Notes under the pieces: model-generated
Database searches by the model: none
What the model saw: only the letters and a program-made list of their open reading frames with translations
What the model was told of the DNA's origin: nothing
Shown here: positions 32,698 to 46,235 of the stretch, in pieces
Layout: the number at the start of each line of letters is the position of its first letter
Position numbering within the stretch: the first letter of the stretch is position 1
NCBI RefSeq assembly: GCF_036370855.1
Contig: NW_026991456.1
Coordinates: forward strand, 4,278,001 to 4,342,000
Reading direction: 5' to 3'
DNA length: 64,000 nucleotides
Source: Dromaius novaehollandiae
Taxonomy: Eukaryota; Chordata; Aves; Casuariiformes; Dromaiidae
Position numbers and translations under genes: made by a program

Positions 32698-34382
32698 TCA
32701 GCTTCTAAGGGTGAGATTTGGAAAGGTACTTAACTGTTAGAAGTGATTTTAGGTAGACTTTTAACTGGTTGTATCTTCAATTTTTATCTTGAAAGATTGT
32801 GTTCCTCTGCTACTGAAACCTGGAGGAATCCTTGCTTTCAACTTCCAAGTTCCAAGCACAAACAGGACTCCTGGCTGAGGAGCGTGTGGCACAGCATTTC
32901 AGTTCTCTGTTCTATTAGGAACGTTCGCCCTTATAGGAAAACCACCAGTCCATGGAGACGAGAAAAAGCTTTCAAAGATATTCAAGAGGAGAAAAGAAAT
33001 GTGATTTGAATTTTATGGCCATTTCTGCTACGTCTTCAGTAAATGAAAGGAGTAGCCTCTTCCAGTGTAACACGAAGAACCTGAAGTTCTGGAAAGGAAG
33101 TCTTAGAGAACGGACACCTGTGTTTTCACCCCCTCCCCCCCCCCCAAACACTAGGGAAAGTAACTCTCCCTCTTCTGTCAAATCTCTCTCTTCCGTCAGT
33201 CATGACTGCCACCTTTTTTCCTATTCTGCCTGGAAACATGAAAAAATCACAGAAATTCAAGAAAGGTTTACTTCTAATTTTGCTACTATTGTAAAGTAAC
33301 AGGAACTTATTCCTGCTTTTCACCTCTACGTATCATCAGTTAACTTGAGGCAACTGAGTGAACTGGTAGTTATTTTAAGGACATTGGACATAATTTGAAA
33401 TTTAATCAAGCTGAAGTGTTCTTTCACTCCAAAAAAAGAATACTGAAATAAGATTGTGACTTACCAACTACACATCTGTCGTCAATGTGGCTTTGAGAAT
33501 AAATGCCAAATCACTTCTGGCAGTTGAGAAAGTTGGGAAAGGCTTTGGCATCCTTTTATCGATTCAACTAAGCTAGCTCTAGGGATAGGTGTTCTATCAC
33601 TAATAGATGTTCCATCCCTTCTGGCTGAGTTTATGAATATTGTCCCTCAGTTGGCAGAAGGAGTTTAGATCTTTATTGAGCTGAAAGTGATGGAATGAAT
33701 CTCAGACAGGTGAGAGGTCCCTGCTTCTGCATGAATGAGGCTTACAGTCAAAGTGGGATGGAAAGAGGTCTTGCAGATTCCCTTTGCATTCCACTGCATG
33801 ACTGCTAGGGCTTTTATTTCCCCGACTTCCTCTCCTTAAAGCTGTGCATAGAGATAGCAAAGCTTGTGTCCCTATGATCATCTATGGCACACTAAAGAAG
33901 GATTTTACAAGTCTCTCTTTGTCAAACTGCTGCCAGCATATTTTACACTGAGAGGTAACGTGACTGAGAAACATAATTGTTTTTGCCCAAAGACACATGG
34001 CTAAGGAGAAAACTTATCTTCAGTATGTTATAGTCTGAATTTTGATCAAGTAGTGATGATTAAAGGTCATTGCTATCTCAGAAGCCATTTATCTCAAGAA
34101 TGCTAAAATTAGAATATGCACAGGGTAGTAAAAACATTTGGACTATGTGCACTATTATCCCACTGGCCTGACAGTCCTAAAAAGTAGGAAAAAGAATGTG
34201 ACAGTGTAACCTTTTGGTCCTGCTATTTGTCATCCTTCTGTTGCTGCAGAGGCTGAAGCTCAAGGTTTATCTCTTGTTTCTGATTATTAAGTTTCATCAG
34301 ATATGTGAAGTTCACAGTTTTTATACTTATCAATGTTGCACTGTCCTTATCTTGAACAGAGATGTGAGGGTTTTTTTAAGCC
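32698..34382. other. Spacer leading into the second repeat copy, no gene
   Basis: AT-rich with only short open frames (32952-33299, 34214-34450) lacking recognisable motifs. A C-run lies at 33127-33145. No transposon ends or target duplications were recognised at 34382/34383, as expected if this is not the true unit boundary. Confidence 0.5.
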
Positions 34383-36391
34383 AGATTTCTGAGTTGTCCA
34401 AAACTGTCTTTTTCAGTGGACTGCCAGCTCAAAGGAAGGAAATAGCTTGAAAAGAAATCATAGACATCATTTGGTCATCAAAGAGCTTACCTCCACAGCA
34501 GTGAGTCACATCTGCACACCTTCTCTCTCTGTGCTGATGTTTAAGATATTCAAAGCCATCTAGAGCTAAGCCTCAGCAGAACTGGCAGCATGTTTCAATC
34601 AAGAATCAAAATCTCAAACCTAAATATGCTTTCTGACAAATATCATCAAAAAGAACAGATTTTCATAAGCCCTGCATTCATCTATCCCTTAGTCTCCACC
34701 TAGAGAAACCCAGACAAAATTAGGGAATTTAAAATGTTAAAGATCTGATGTCTCTTCAAAGCTACAGTTTGCTTTTCTAAGAAAGCCTTATGATCCACCA
34801 TCTAGAATCCTGTTCTTCTTCTTTCCTTCCCAAAAATTTCAGTTCCAGTAGGAGATTTGGGAAAATTCCTGCCGAATGACTTGTCATGACAGCAATGCTA
34901 AAGTCAGTCAATGTGTGGTAGAACAGCATTGCCTAGAGTCAGGAGGTCCTAGGGGCATTTGGGGTTTCCCTGTTGCAAGCAGGTGAGGAAAACTCAATGA
35001 ATCAAGAACAGTACTATTAAGAATTTTAGGAAAATTGTCAGTGTTCAGCTGGGACTTAGGTTATATTCCAGTATGGAGAGAGATTCAATCCCCGTATTTC
35101 TACTGGGATACCTAGTCCTTAGGTTTTTGTAGTGTAAAGCACTGGAGGACCGGCCAAAGTATGAAACTTCATCCAGTCTTTAAACAAAGCTGTGAAAAAT
35201 ATCCCGATAATTAAACTGGATTGTGGCTCCAACATTGATTGGCATGCAATCATGCTTGGATTGCTGCTCTGATAAATTATAAAGCTCAGCTATGCCATAA
35301 GGTCAAGGCCTTGGAAAGGTGGTAGCAGTGTAGTTATAGCTCCGTATGGGCTACAAAGTCCATTAACAGGGCAGAGTAGCCCTGATTTCAGCTTTGCTGA
35401 AATATGAACATAATGGTTAGGCTGCAGCTGTGCCAACTTGGTAAGACCTGGCCTAGCTCCATGGACCTGCCACCATCCTGACCTTTGTGACTGCAACCTG
35501 TAAACATACAAATAACAAATCCAGATCCTGGCAGAAGAAAGTAAGAGAGTTTTCTCTCTTTAATGAAGTGGTGGCAAGCACTTAATGGCAACAGCAGCAG
35601 GAAAACTCAGCTTTTCATCTTTCCGGAGAGGAGGAGATACCACCAGATCATCCAGGTTTGGCTGAGAAAGGATTTCTCATTTGCTTGCATCCCTGTTGTG
35701 AAGGAAAATTGGCCATTTTCCGCTCAAGAATAAGTTGGGACGATTCACCAAATAAAATACTTTCCCTTTAGAGGGTGAAAAATCTCATGCTGAAAGGGAA
35801 GGAATCATGAACAAAAAGGGAATCAGTCATCACTGTAAAGGTTCTGCCATTTTCACCTCCCGTTAAAAATTATTGTTATTCTATTGGAGGTTACCAGTAA
35901 CCTGGCTGATGCTCTCAAAGCTGAGTTCTTCTCATATGGGTGACTGAACTGAGGTTTCAGTTCTTGCTGAGGTCTGTTTCTAGCATAGGCTTCAAGGTAT
36001 TGCATATGTACAAAACTATTCTCTCACTGACCTGTTTCATCTAGAAAGATAAGAGTAGGTACCATAGATATCAAGCCAGTTTATTCCCCCCTTGAGCCAG
36101 ATCTTCAGAAGTACTTGCCCATTTCAAGAAACAGACAACAGGATTAAAAACAGCCTATAATGGTTAGGTACACAAGGAAAATGCTTACCCTGCTTAGATA
36201 CACAAAAGACCAGACTGCTTTTAGACACTGAGTTATCTTTGAATAGTTGGCTGTTGTTTATCTCCAACCTACCAAACATTTTCTGCCCTATAACACAGCA
36301 ACTAGCCATGGACTACTTGGGAAACTGAAGAAGGAAATTTCTGTCTCCTGCCCCAACGAGAGTGATCAAAAACTGGATTAGGTGCAAATTT
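34383..36391. other. Intergenic spacer, copy 2, no gene seen
   Basis: Second copy of 1-2009. AT-rich with only short chance frames. Confidence 0.6.
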
Positions 36392-36537
36392 GTAGACTCT
36401 CCATCTGTGCTGATACTTAAAATTCAGCTGGATAGGGCCTGAGCAATCTGATCTGCCTGAACCTGCTTTGAGGCGGAGGTTGGACTGGATGACCTCCAGA
36501 AATCCTTCCCAACTTAAATTATTCTATGCTTCTATCT
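36392..36537 (+). mobile_element. CR1 LINE 3' end fragment, copy 2
   Basis: Second copy of the fragment at 2010-2155, with the same truncation and terminal TTCTATG-type repeats. It was duplicated with the unit rather than inserted independently. Confidence 0.85.
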
Positions 36538-37923
36538 GCAGATTGAAAATGATCTTTTTATCTCTTAAATGAGGAAATAGGCCTACCTTCCTTGCATGAA
36601 GGTGCGAGATATTTTGTGCACTATCGATCCCAGAAATAAACTCTTATTTTGAAAGCTTCAAACATTTAATGCACCTTCATAATACTGAATAGCTTCCTTC
36701 TTCACTCCAAAGATATCTTACTGAAAACAAATCAGAAGATTTATCTAAATAGAAAAACTTCAGGACTTCAGACTTGCAATAGAGCCCCTCCCTGCTCCAC
36801 CTCCCCAGATAAATGTCATTTGCTTAGATGTTCACAGAACTACGCAATTCAGTACTGCCTTTGGAGCAACATCTCATTCTTTTCCCAGTATGCTGCAGCT
36901 GGCCTGGAGCCTGTGAAACATATGAATGAAGACCCTTCCCCTGATTCTGGCATGAGTTTAAGGACATCTCTATCTGCCAGAAAAACTAGCTTATTTGTGC
37001 TACTTAGAGGGCTTAGAGGTTGTTTGACAAACTGTTGGCCTTCAGAGCAGAGAGCTGAATTGGGTTACTCAGCTGAAGAGTGATCTGCTCTGACCGTCCC
37101 TAGCAGGGAAAGTCATCAGTGGAGCTTAGACAGCAGAGATGTCACAGGCAACGCAGCCTTAGTTAGACTGTGCTTACGGTGGCTGCTCGTGTCGTGGAGC
37201 AGGGGCAACTCCTGGGACAATGCCCATACAGTGCCATGTGTAAGATGATGAGTGAGGGAAGCTAGTCTGTTTGGGCTACGCCATGAAGTCTGCAATGTAT
37301 CTGCATTGGACTGAGTCCTGTTCTAGCCTGGATTAGACTGACAATGTAATGGATTTCTGAATTGTCATCTAGACTATGTGAAAGCCGTGGTGTTCAGTGG
37401 ATAGCTGGGTTAAGACTGGATGAACAGCTATTACTCGTCTGGGTTATTTATCTTTCTTTCATTTAGTCTTCTCTCACAATTTAGTCAGAAATATCTGAAA
37501 CTTCCAGGGTGTTACAGGAAGCATGAAAATGTTTGCTTTCAGAAAATTTGTGCTTCTAGATCCTGCCAGAGTTGCTCTGGAAACTGACTGGTTATTTTTT
37601 AATAACACCTGTCAGTCTCAATGATAAATCTAGGGATATGGAATAATGGAACATATTCCTTCCTCATACACTACATTTACACATTAAGGGGTCTGAGTGG
37701 TTCAGGATGTGAAGAATGTGTTGCTATGAGCGATGAACCCCAGCGAGAGGGAGTGTAGCCTTTTATGGGATCTTTACTCGAGGGGGCTAACATGTTCAGC
37801 TGGCAGAGTCAGAGTTAGATATCTGTCCATAGTCTAAGCAGCTCATAGTAAGACGTCACACAATGCGCCTTTGCTTTAAATGACCTCCTTCCTCTTTTCT
37901 TCCTCTTCCTCTTCTCCTATTAG

Positions 37924-38101
37924 GAATGAAATGCTGGCTGGCTTCAAAAGCATTGCTTTGCACTTGCAGATCCGAGCCCTTCCCTCAGAGCAGCTCGGAG
38001 AGGCAAGGTCAAAGTGGAGTACCATTTGGATACTTGGGTCCCCAAGAGGGGAAAAGACAACCCGCCCCACCGTGAACATGCCAGCGCAAACTGCACAACA
38101 G
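37924..38101 (+). other. Orphan exon-like block, copy 2
   Basis: Copy of 3542-3719 with the same acceptor-like tract and GTACGG donor. The open frame is retained with one Thr to Pro change. Confidence 0.35.
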
Positions 38102-38121
38102 GTACGGTGACAGCAGCATGC

Positions 38122-38582
38122 CCGTTTTTCTGAGTAGGCTTATTCTGCCTGGGAAGGAGGTGTGAGCCGTGCCGGCGGAAGCACAGCCCCCGCCCCCGCC
38201 GTGAGCAGGGCTGGGCAGTGGCCGCAGGCTGCGGATGGTGCCCGTCGGGTCCCTGGCGCCAGGTGAGCCCTGTCTCTGCAACGGCCCCGGGTCCTAAAGG
38301 GGGGCAGGGCCACGCCACCCCGGTACCTGCCCGTCACAGACACGCTGCGATCCGATTGGCTGCGCCGCATCAGGACCGGCCCACTCGGCTGCTACGAGCC
38401 TCCTCATTGGCCGAGCTGCCCGCCGTCACAATGGCCCGCAGAGCTGGGGTCACTCTGCGGCAGAGAGGGCGGCGGCGCAGCAGCTCCTCGCGCGCTCTCT
38501 GCCCGGGTGCTCGCGGTCGCGCTGGCGGAAGCGAGCGTGGGCTCAGCGAGCCTTCTGGATAACTGGGCTCGTTCCTTTTCCA
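38122..38582 (+). promoter_or_regulatory. CpG-rich promoter of the USP42-like gene, copy 2
   Basis: Copy of 3740-4200. Both inverted CCAAT boxes are preserved, so the second gene probably keeps its own promoter. Confidence 0.6.
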
Positions 38583-38853
38583 ACTGGAATTGCGTGTGAC
38601 AGAAATGAAGTCATGCTCTGCAAGTTGCAGTCAGGCCCCATCTGCAGGAGCTGGCCTAGAAAGGAGCTACTCCTGTGAGTAAAGACTTCAAGAGTAAAGG
38701 TGAATTTTGTGACTCCCCAAAGGCGCTGGCAGTGGCTAAGGAAAAAGGCCAGCATAATTGGACTATCAGCTGAGCGCCTGGGGATGGAAGGGACTCGGCA
38801 ACAGTTCCTGAAGGCCGAGTAGTCGTGGTTGCCCATGAGAAAAAGTCAAACAG

Positions 38854-41800
38854 ATGAGTAAACTCTTCTTCCCCAACTGTGCGCTGACCAGCCAACGTGA
38901 GTGGCAGCCTTCCTGGGCTGTCTCTACTACGTGCTTGTGTTCTGCAGGGCAGCTGGTTCTTGTGGGGGCTGCTCTCCAGAACGCTGCCTTTGAAACCTCC
39001 GTTCCTAAAACAAAGGCCGGCAGTCTCTCTTAGAATCTAATTTCCTTGCAGGCGTTACTGACGGAATTGCTCCGCCACAAAGGATGCATTTCCCACCCGA
39101 GAAGATTTCTGTGGCTTGGCGGCAAAGGCAAAGCGTTGGAGCTGGACTCCGCAACCTGGGCAATACGTGTTTCCTCAACTCTGTTCTACAGTGTTTGACC
39201 TACACGCCCCCTCTGGCCAATTACCTGCTTTCTGGGGAACACAGCCAGTCGTGTGAGTACTTGTGAACACGTTCCTTGCAAGCTGCTGGACAGCTCTGCA
39301 GGTGAAAGGACAGCAGTGACTCTGTGAAGCAGACTCTGGGTTTTCCTAGTGTCCCTGCAGGGGCTCCCTTTTAAGAGCGCATGCACGGCAGGCTCAGGAT
39401 AGCTGAGGGAGTGCTTGCTTTCCTTTAATGCCCCGTGCTCCGGCGTCGAAGGAGGGTTCTTTCTTCCCTCCTGTGAATGATCAAGGGCATTGGGAAGTAA
39501 GGCGCTTCATGAATATTTGGCCTGTGGCTTTCCGGCTGCTCGAAAGATGATAAATTTTCGGAGGAGGGCATCACAGGTTCTCGGTGTTCCTTCCCAGCCG
39601 GGTTTCCCTAATGCACGACCGCTGCGAGACCTGATGTGGTCACTGCTGAACCGGAAGAAGAGGAAAACTACCACAGAGCACCGTGAAAGCAATATGAGCT
39701 AGTCGGGCTATTCCCGTGCACCTCCCTGCAGAAGAGGGCTTGGCAGTAGTCCTTCAGGTGCTTCGTCAGAAAATGCGTGCTAGTGCAGGCTTACTGGTTA
39801 ATGCTTATGCGCACAGACTGGGCTGTTGGCACCTTTGGAGAAGAGAGCGTGGAACGGAGAGCAGAGACCGCACTTCCAACTTGGAGATTGTTGGTGCTTA
39901 AGGTTTTCCACAGGTACGTAGGTATCTTGCACTAGCCGGAGGTGGTTTCTTCCTTGACTCTTGACAGGTCGTGAGCAAGGCTTCTGCATGCTGTGTACGA
40001 TGGAAGCTCACGTTAAGCATGTCCTGTTCTGCTCTGACAACGCCGTCGAGCCTACGGCTGTCTTCAGTGACCTTAGACGTAAGTCATTTCAGATGGCGTT
40101 CTTTGCAGAAACGTCTGAATTTTCAGAGGGTTATTTCACGGGTGCAAAGGGCTTGGAGAGATTAATTGTTGTAGGAAAGAGAGCTTTTAGAAAAGTAGGT
40201 TTCCTGTCCCTTTTGAAGAGATAAGCATTGTGCCCTTTGTGTTTATTAGGAATAGGGGAGCATTTCTGTTTTGGCAGACAGGAAGATGCTCACGAATTCT
40301 TATGTTACACCGTGGCTGCTATGCAGACAGCTTGCTTGAATGGAAGCACCAGGTAAGCAGAACCAAGTTAACCTTGAAGTGTTCTCTAGCACTTTTGACG
40401 CCTTCCTTTCCTACCCTACGTGAAAACCTTTGCCCAGGGTTTTCGTAGAAAAGAAAAGCTCTTTGAAGAAAGAGCTACCTCTCCGCCTCGGCTCTTCTGA
40501 GCGCTGATGATAATTTGTTTCCAGCTTGGACACGTCGTCGCAAGCCACCACGGTCATTCACCAAATATTTGGAGGATTCCTAAGATCCAGAGGTACTTTT
40601 GGAAACTACTACTGTCCTTGGAACTGATCTGTGCCTTTGTGCCCGTTTGTCGCAAAGAGCTTGCGGTGTGCCAAGAAGTAGCGGCTCTCAATAATGTAAA
40701 CGGGCAAAGTGAGTCTCCTTCCCATTTTGTGAAGTGCTTCTGTTTGGCTTCCAGTAACGTGCTTGAGCTGCCAAGCAGTTTCAGAGTCCTATGAGGCCTT
40801 CCTCGATATCCCGTTGGAGATAAAGGTAAGACGTCTTGGAGCGGTGGCTGACGATGCCGTTGAAGGCCCCGAGCTTTCGGGGGCTGTTCTTTCTTTTTGT
40901 GGCTTTCTAAACTCGACGGAGTTCACGTAGGCATGTATGCTGTTCACGGCAAAAACGCTTGGTGGAGGCTGGGAGGTGGATTGGACTTGGTCCTCCTCTG
41001 GAAGCCCCGTGAATGGTCTCCGTGTGTGGGGGGGTTTAAGCCAGAGAGAGAGCAATTAGCGTATCCCCGCACGCATGCTCGTCCTATGATACTTCCCAGT
41101 TTTGGACTACCCCGATACACTTCTGATTGGTACGCGATGGCTTTTTTTGCTCTTGTGATTTACGCAAAGGCGTACCACAGATAACTTGATTGTGCGCTAC
41201 CGCAGACAGGTAGCTCTTGGTACCAAAGTACAGTCCTTTTCAAACAAGGTCAGTGTTCAGCATACTCTGCTTCTGCCTCCTTCTTCGCGGTGTTCGCTGC
41301 TTCGCAAGTAGGTCTCCCACGTGTGCACGAGGGAGGCCCTGCGGCAAAAGAGGAGTTGCGGGTTGGCATTTGAGTTTCCAGCAACTCAGTGCCCTCCTTT
41401 CTTCCTCCTCCAGGCAGCCTCCTCTGTCCCCGGGGCGCTCGAAGAATTTGTGAGACCTGAGCTGCTGGATGGTGAGAATTGCTACAAATGTAGCAAGTAA
41501 GTAGTCTTCCTAATGCCATCGGACTAGGAGATAGTGGCCGAACCCATTGTCCGCCTCGGAGCAGCTTTGGGTTGTGCAGCTAATGAACCCTGAAGTCACC
41601 CAAAGCTTGGAAAAGAGTACATTTGCTTCTTAGAGCGGAATCGGTGTCATTCTGTTCAACTAGTTGGAAATCTTTGATAAGAAGCGCAGGCGCTAGCTCG
41701 CATTCCGGAACCACGCTCCGGTGAGAGAGTCACGTTCCTGCTGCCTTGCGTGTTGTTGGCAAGCCTTACTTTTGGGCCCAGCAAAGATACGTGCTCAGGC

Positions 41801-44800
41801 ATTTGCTTGGCTACCGAAAGACAACGTTCCCGCTCCTTATCGAGCTGGCCTCCTACATCCTGCCAGGTTCTCTGCAGGAGCAAGGCTGAAATGCAGGGTG
41901 TGGCTTTAAGGAAAGAAGCCCCGTCTTAGGCAAGGAAATACCATTCAGCTAGGATGAGCGTGAGAGAGACATGGAAACTTGCTTGACTTTTGGCGTGAGG
42001 GGGAGGGGGGAAGATGCCTTGAAACAATTGCCTGTGCTTGCTTTGAAGGTGTGAAAAGATGGTTGCTGCATCCAAGAGGTTTACAATACATCGCTCTTCC
42101 AACGTTCTCACCATAGCCCTGAAAAGATTTGCCAACTTCACTGGTGGAAAGATTAGCAAGGTATCTATGCAAGTGTAATGCCTTCTTGGGAAGGGAGATT
42201 TCCCAAGGCGGAACGCTCTGTTCAAAGTTGTTAATGTCGGCCGACTGTAACCATAGCGACAGAAGATGTCTAGGCAAAATCAGCGCAAGAAGTAGGTCTT
42301 ACTCTTTCTCTTCCGGTAACAGCAAAGCTCCCGTGTGACGATAAGCGTATGCTCCGCTCTGAAAGAGCTGGTTTTGCATTGAGCAGTTCTCTGCAATGGA
42401 AGCGATTAAATGTTGTCTCTGGGAAGACCGATTTCTGAGGAGGCAAAACATGTCTGTCTGAGCTTCCAGCCCACATTCTTAGCAGTGTTCTTCCCCGGCT
42501 CTTTCACGAAGTGTTCCCAGATGAGTTTTGAATCCTCTTGCTCTGTCTTCAGGATGTGGAATATCCAGAGTATTTGGACCTGCGAGCATACATGTCTCAG
42601 CCAGTTGGAGAACCAGTTCTCTACGCCTTATATGCAGTCCTGGTGCACAGAGGTGCCAGCGGTCGTGCAGGACACTATTTCTGCTTCACCAAGGTAAGCA
42701 TCAGCTTCATTTCTTGCAGGGCAGAATCTGTGCTGGTGAAGAGAAACTTGTCCCAGCATGTTACTGACAACCATTGTTTTGAAGGGGAAAGAGCTCGTTA
42801 CCTGTCTCCTTTGACTAGTCTTGGTGTCTCCTTTGTCTGCTAGTGTTCTGTCTGGGTTTTCCTGTAGAGAGCACGCTCTAGAGTTGCTCTAAAGGCATCG
42901 TTGCCTTTCTTTGCAGGCCAGTAATGGACTGTGGTATGAGATGAATGATGCCTCGGTAGTCCTTTGCGACCTCCAAACTGTTCTCAGTCAGCAGGCGTAT
43001 TTACTTTTTTATATCAGGTAAGAGCGAGTATTCAGATGGGTTTGGGGTACCTTTCCCTTTCACGCTGCTGAAACCTCTCTTCTGCTCCTCTGACGTGTTT
43101 TTCCTTCTGTCCTGGGCGGAAAGGACTATTGGTAGAATTGCGTTCTGTCCAGTCTGGAATTCCCCATGTCACGCAGTGTCTTTCATTGCTTGGCCTTCAC
43201 CTGCTGCACTTGCGTAACTTGCTACGTACGTGCTCTGTGGAGCTGGCGAATGCCATAAAGGAGGAGAAATTCAGGCCAGAGGTGGTGTAAGGATGAGTTC
43301 TTGCTCTGCAAGGGACGGCCGTGGTAGGAAGAGCAGCATCTAATTTTCAGCTTGTAGTCTTGGTTACGTTCTCAGTATGACGTATCAGCTGCTCCTAGAT
43401 GATGGCAGGATGGGATTCAGCCCAAGAGGAGGCTGACAGGGCATGTCTCAACTGAGATCACTGTTGTTTCCCAAGGTGCGATGGTGAGACACTTGGAGAA
43501 TGCACTTCTGACGCGCCCGTGCCATCTTATCCCCCTTCGTGCCTTGGTCAGCCAGGGGCTAATAAGAAGGGGGCTGGATTTCTGAGACCGCAGCTTGCTC
43601 CTCGTATGCTGAAGGTAACGGGGAGGGGGGAAGAGAGGGAAGGAGAGAGGCACCAAATGGGTAGTGGGAATTGTCTTTTTCTTCCTTTTTTTTTTTTTCC
43701 TTTTTTGGTAGCGTCTGCATTGTATTTTCCCTCCCACCCTGCAGCTTTCTTCACAGCTCTCCTGCTGCAGCCGGAATCACTCAAACAGTGGCTGCTGCTG
43801 AATTGCGTGCAGCCCTGCTGCTTCTTTACTTGCAGCTCCGCTTCCTGAAGCACAGCGAGACATTGGAAGTAGAGCCTAGTCATGCTCAAATCCTGGGGAA
43901 AAAAAAAAGGGAAAGACTGCTTGGTTTATTTTTAGTGCTGTCACTTGAGCTGAGACAGCAAAACCAGAATGGCTTATTCCTGAGCACTGGAACAAGTATG
44001 CTGGGGGTTTCAGGGAAAGTTGAAAGGGGAAAAATGGACGCAGGTACATAGCTAGAGACAGAGAGAGAGAGCGCGAGAGAGAGAGAGCGCGCAATTTGGG
44101 GCCATCCTTAATCCGTGCTCAGCTCTTTGGATGGGCTTTCAAAAATGATGCTCATTTGCTTCCAGTCGGCCAAAAACCAAAAGTAGGAATGAACAACACT
44201 TGCTGGCCTTGCACTTCGAATTAAAGCAGAGTGGGGCATTTTTTGTTGTTTTTTTCCTCTTCATCTCCTGAGGCAATCTGTGGGACTCCCTGGTAGGAGG
44301 GGTTTGTGTTTGGGGCTTCTCCAAGCTGTGTGTTTGCACATAGCCATCTCACGATCTCTTCTTTTGAAATACAGAGCTCAAGTCATTTAAAGAGAAACGG
44401 AGCCCTGAAAGAGGATCCCAATACCATTGGCGTCACAGAAATGGGCGGTGATTCCCACAAGAGGAGGTGCTCTCGCAGGCTGGAAAGAAACAAGCGAAAC
44501 TGCCACCTGCAGCAGTATTGCCCTGGAAGCAGGCGCACGTCTTCCCGTAGTGACAGAAACTGCCTGGATAAGGGCAGAAGCTCCGGAAAATGTCCTCCTT
44601 ACCGATCCCGAAGCAGAGGACGAACAGAGCAAGAGAGGTCACACGAGCATTCTTGCAAAAGCAGGTGGCTCCACCTGTCATCACACGCCAGAGGGGAAGG
44701 CGGGCATCACTTCAGCAGCCACCAAGCAGACGCGCGCCGCTGTCCAGTCCCGGAGCAGCAGTCTGAAAACTATTCTCCTCAACGACGAGCACCTTCAGCT

Positions 44801-46235
44801 GTGTCAGTTCCTTCCGGTTTTGAGGGCTCTTCCCGGAAGGCTGAAAAGCAAAGAAACAGAAAAAGAGGACATCCCCACGCCGGAGGGAGCGACAACAAAA
44901 TAGAAGGGAAACGGAGAAAGACCGAGAAAAGAGATTTCCGCAGTTCCTCTTGTTCTTCTCTGGCTGTTCCTCCTGTCCGCCCAGTTGGCTTTAAAGAGCT
45001 CTCAATAGTGCGGCGTCTGTCTGGAGATCACGTGGGTAGGTCGATCAAGTGAAGGCAGGAAAGATACTGCTGAGCTGTGCTAGCACTTCAGAAGGGGACT
45101 GCTAACGGTGCTGACTGCTGCTTGGAATACGCAGGGGTAGAAGACACCGCTCTGGAATAAAGCTATTAGATGTTTATTACCTTGAAATCCCCAAACCATA
45201 AGGGGAATCCCAGGAACCTTGCAGGCAGGTGACCGGGCTGCCCCAGGCACCATAGAGCATCGGCCCCTGGCGACGTTCAGGGGGAGGGGGGGTGGGGGTT
45301 TAAGGCGAAAGAATAGGCTACAATGTGGCGTAGTGTGCATGCGCTGCAGATAACAAGGAGAGCGGTAATTCTTTAGATGTACAGATAACAAGGGAAGCAG
45401 TAATTCTTTAGGAATACGTGAGTCCAGGTTGATGCCTGTGTGGTGCACCTAAGGGTCGCGACCCGCCGTTCCCCTTGGAGTCTGAACACCAAGTGTTTTG
45501 GCAGCTGCACTAGTTGGCCGGTCAACATGCTCCTGTCTCCTCGCCAATATTCCACTTTTATTTACCCACTAACGAGACCAATTTACCCACTAACGGGACC
45601 ATACAGTTAGAGGCACATGTGCACACGGTTCTGGATCAGGCTACGAGAATGATTGTTTTCTTTGGCACCTCTTCCAGAACTAGCCTCAATTAATGATGTG
45701 TGTACAAGCCAAGACCTAATGTCCGCTCGACCTCTGAGGGTGTGCGTTTCTTAGTAAGGCAGATGTTCAGAAATTACCGCAGAGCAGCTGCAAATCATCC
45801 CCTGCAGTAGACTTGATAAAATACAGTCCCATGTAGGCATCGAGTGCCACATCTGTTTTTTCTGTTCTTAACTTGCCCCTTTCCTTCCGACAGTATGATT
45901 TGGATTTCTCTGCACTCCACATGGACAGTCACAAGCGTAAGAGCAAGAAGAAAAAGAGCAGACCCATCAAGAAGCTGGAAAGCTGCTTGGAATGCTCAGA
46001 TCCTCCTTTCCGGAAGTACCCACGGGAGGAGAAGGGAGACGGCCATCCTCCAGACGGCTCTTTATGGGAACAATACAGCAACCATGGCAGTAAACAACTC
46101 CACGGGGCGGGCAGCCTTCAAGGGCTTGCGTCAGGAAGGCTGTGCAGTATGCCCTGGCTTCCAAATATTCTGCCTCAATTGAAAGAGACACAAGTTTTCC
46201 TCGTGTGTGTGTTTCCAGTTTTGAATGGTCACTAG
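38854..46235 (+). CDS. USP42-like ubiquitin carboxyl-terminal hydrolase, copy 2
   Basis: Second complete copy of the deubiquitinase gene. Coding exons: 38854-38896 (tentative), 39052-39252, 39968-40078, 40250-40352, 40525-40592, 40755-40825, 41414-41496, 42049-42160, 42553-42693, 42917-43017, 44377-45031, 45894-46235. Splice sites, Cys box, QEDAHEF box, CxxC pairs and His box are all kept. I found five coding substitutions against copy 1. Silent changes lie near 42069 (Ala), 42618 (Val), 42980 (Thr) and 44539 (Thr). One change near 44735 turns Cys to Arg in the RS-rich tail. No stops or frameshifts separate the copies, so both could encode active enzyme. Role, tail and start-codon uncertainty are as for copy 1. 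Confidence 0.85.
45156..45161 (+). promoter_or_regulatory. Possible intronic polyadenylation signal, copy 2
   Basis: AATAAA at the position matching 10781, downstream of the read-through stop at 45050-45052. Confidence 0.4.
45347..45602. repeat. Short tandem duplications in the last intron, copy 2
   Basis: The same 35-bp and 21-bp duplications as at 10973-11228, possibly the U3 part of an antisense solo LTR. Confidence 0.45.

Larger units (their letters stand above)
1..34382. repeat. Tandem segmental duplication, copy 1 (complete ~34.4-kb period)
   Basis: The sequence beginning at base 1 starts again at 34383 and continues almost identically to the end of the window. The period contains the USP42-like gene, an endogenous retrovirus remnant, a minisatellite, two CpG-island promoters, an 81-bp satellite-like block, a GT-rich block and an olfactory receptor pseudogene. 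Base 1 is only where the window begins, so it is not necessarily the real edge of the repeat unit. The last 3.66 kb (30724-34382) has no second copy in view because the window ends first. Confidence 0.97.

Noticed and set aside
34370-34395. Transposon-style boundary at the start of copy 2
   Set aside because: Position 34383 only mirrors the arbitrary window start. No terminal repeats or target duplication were recognised there.
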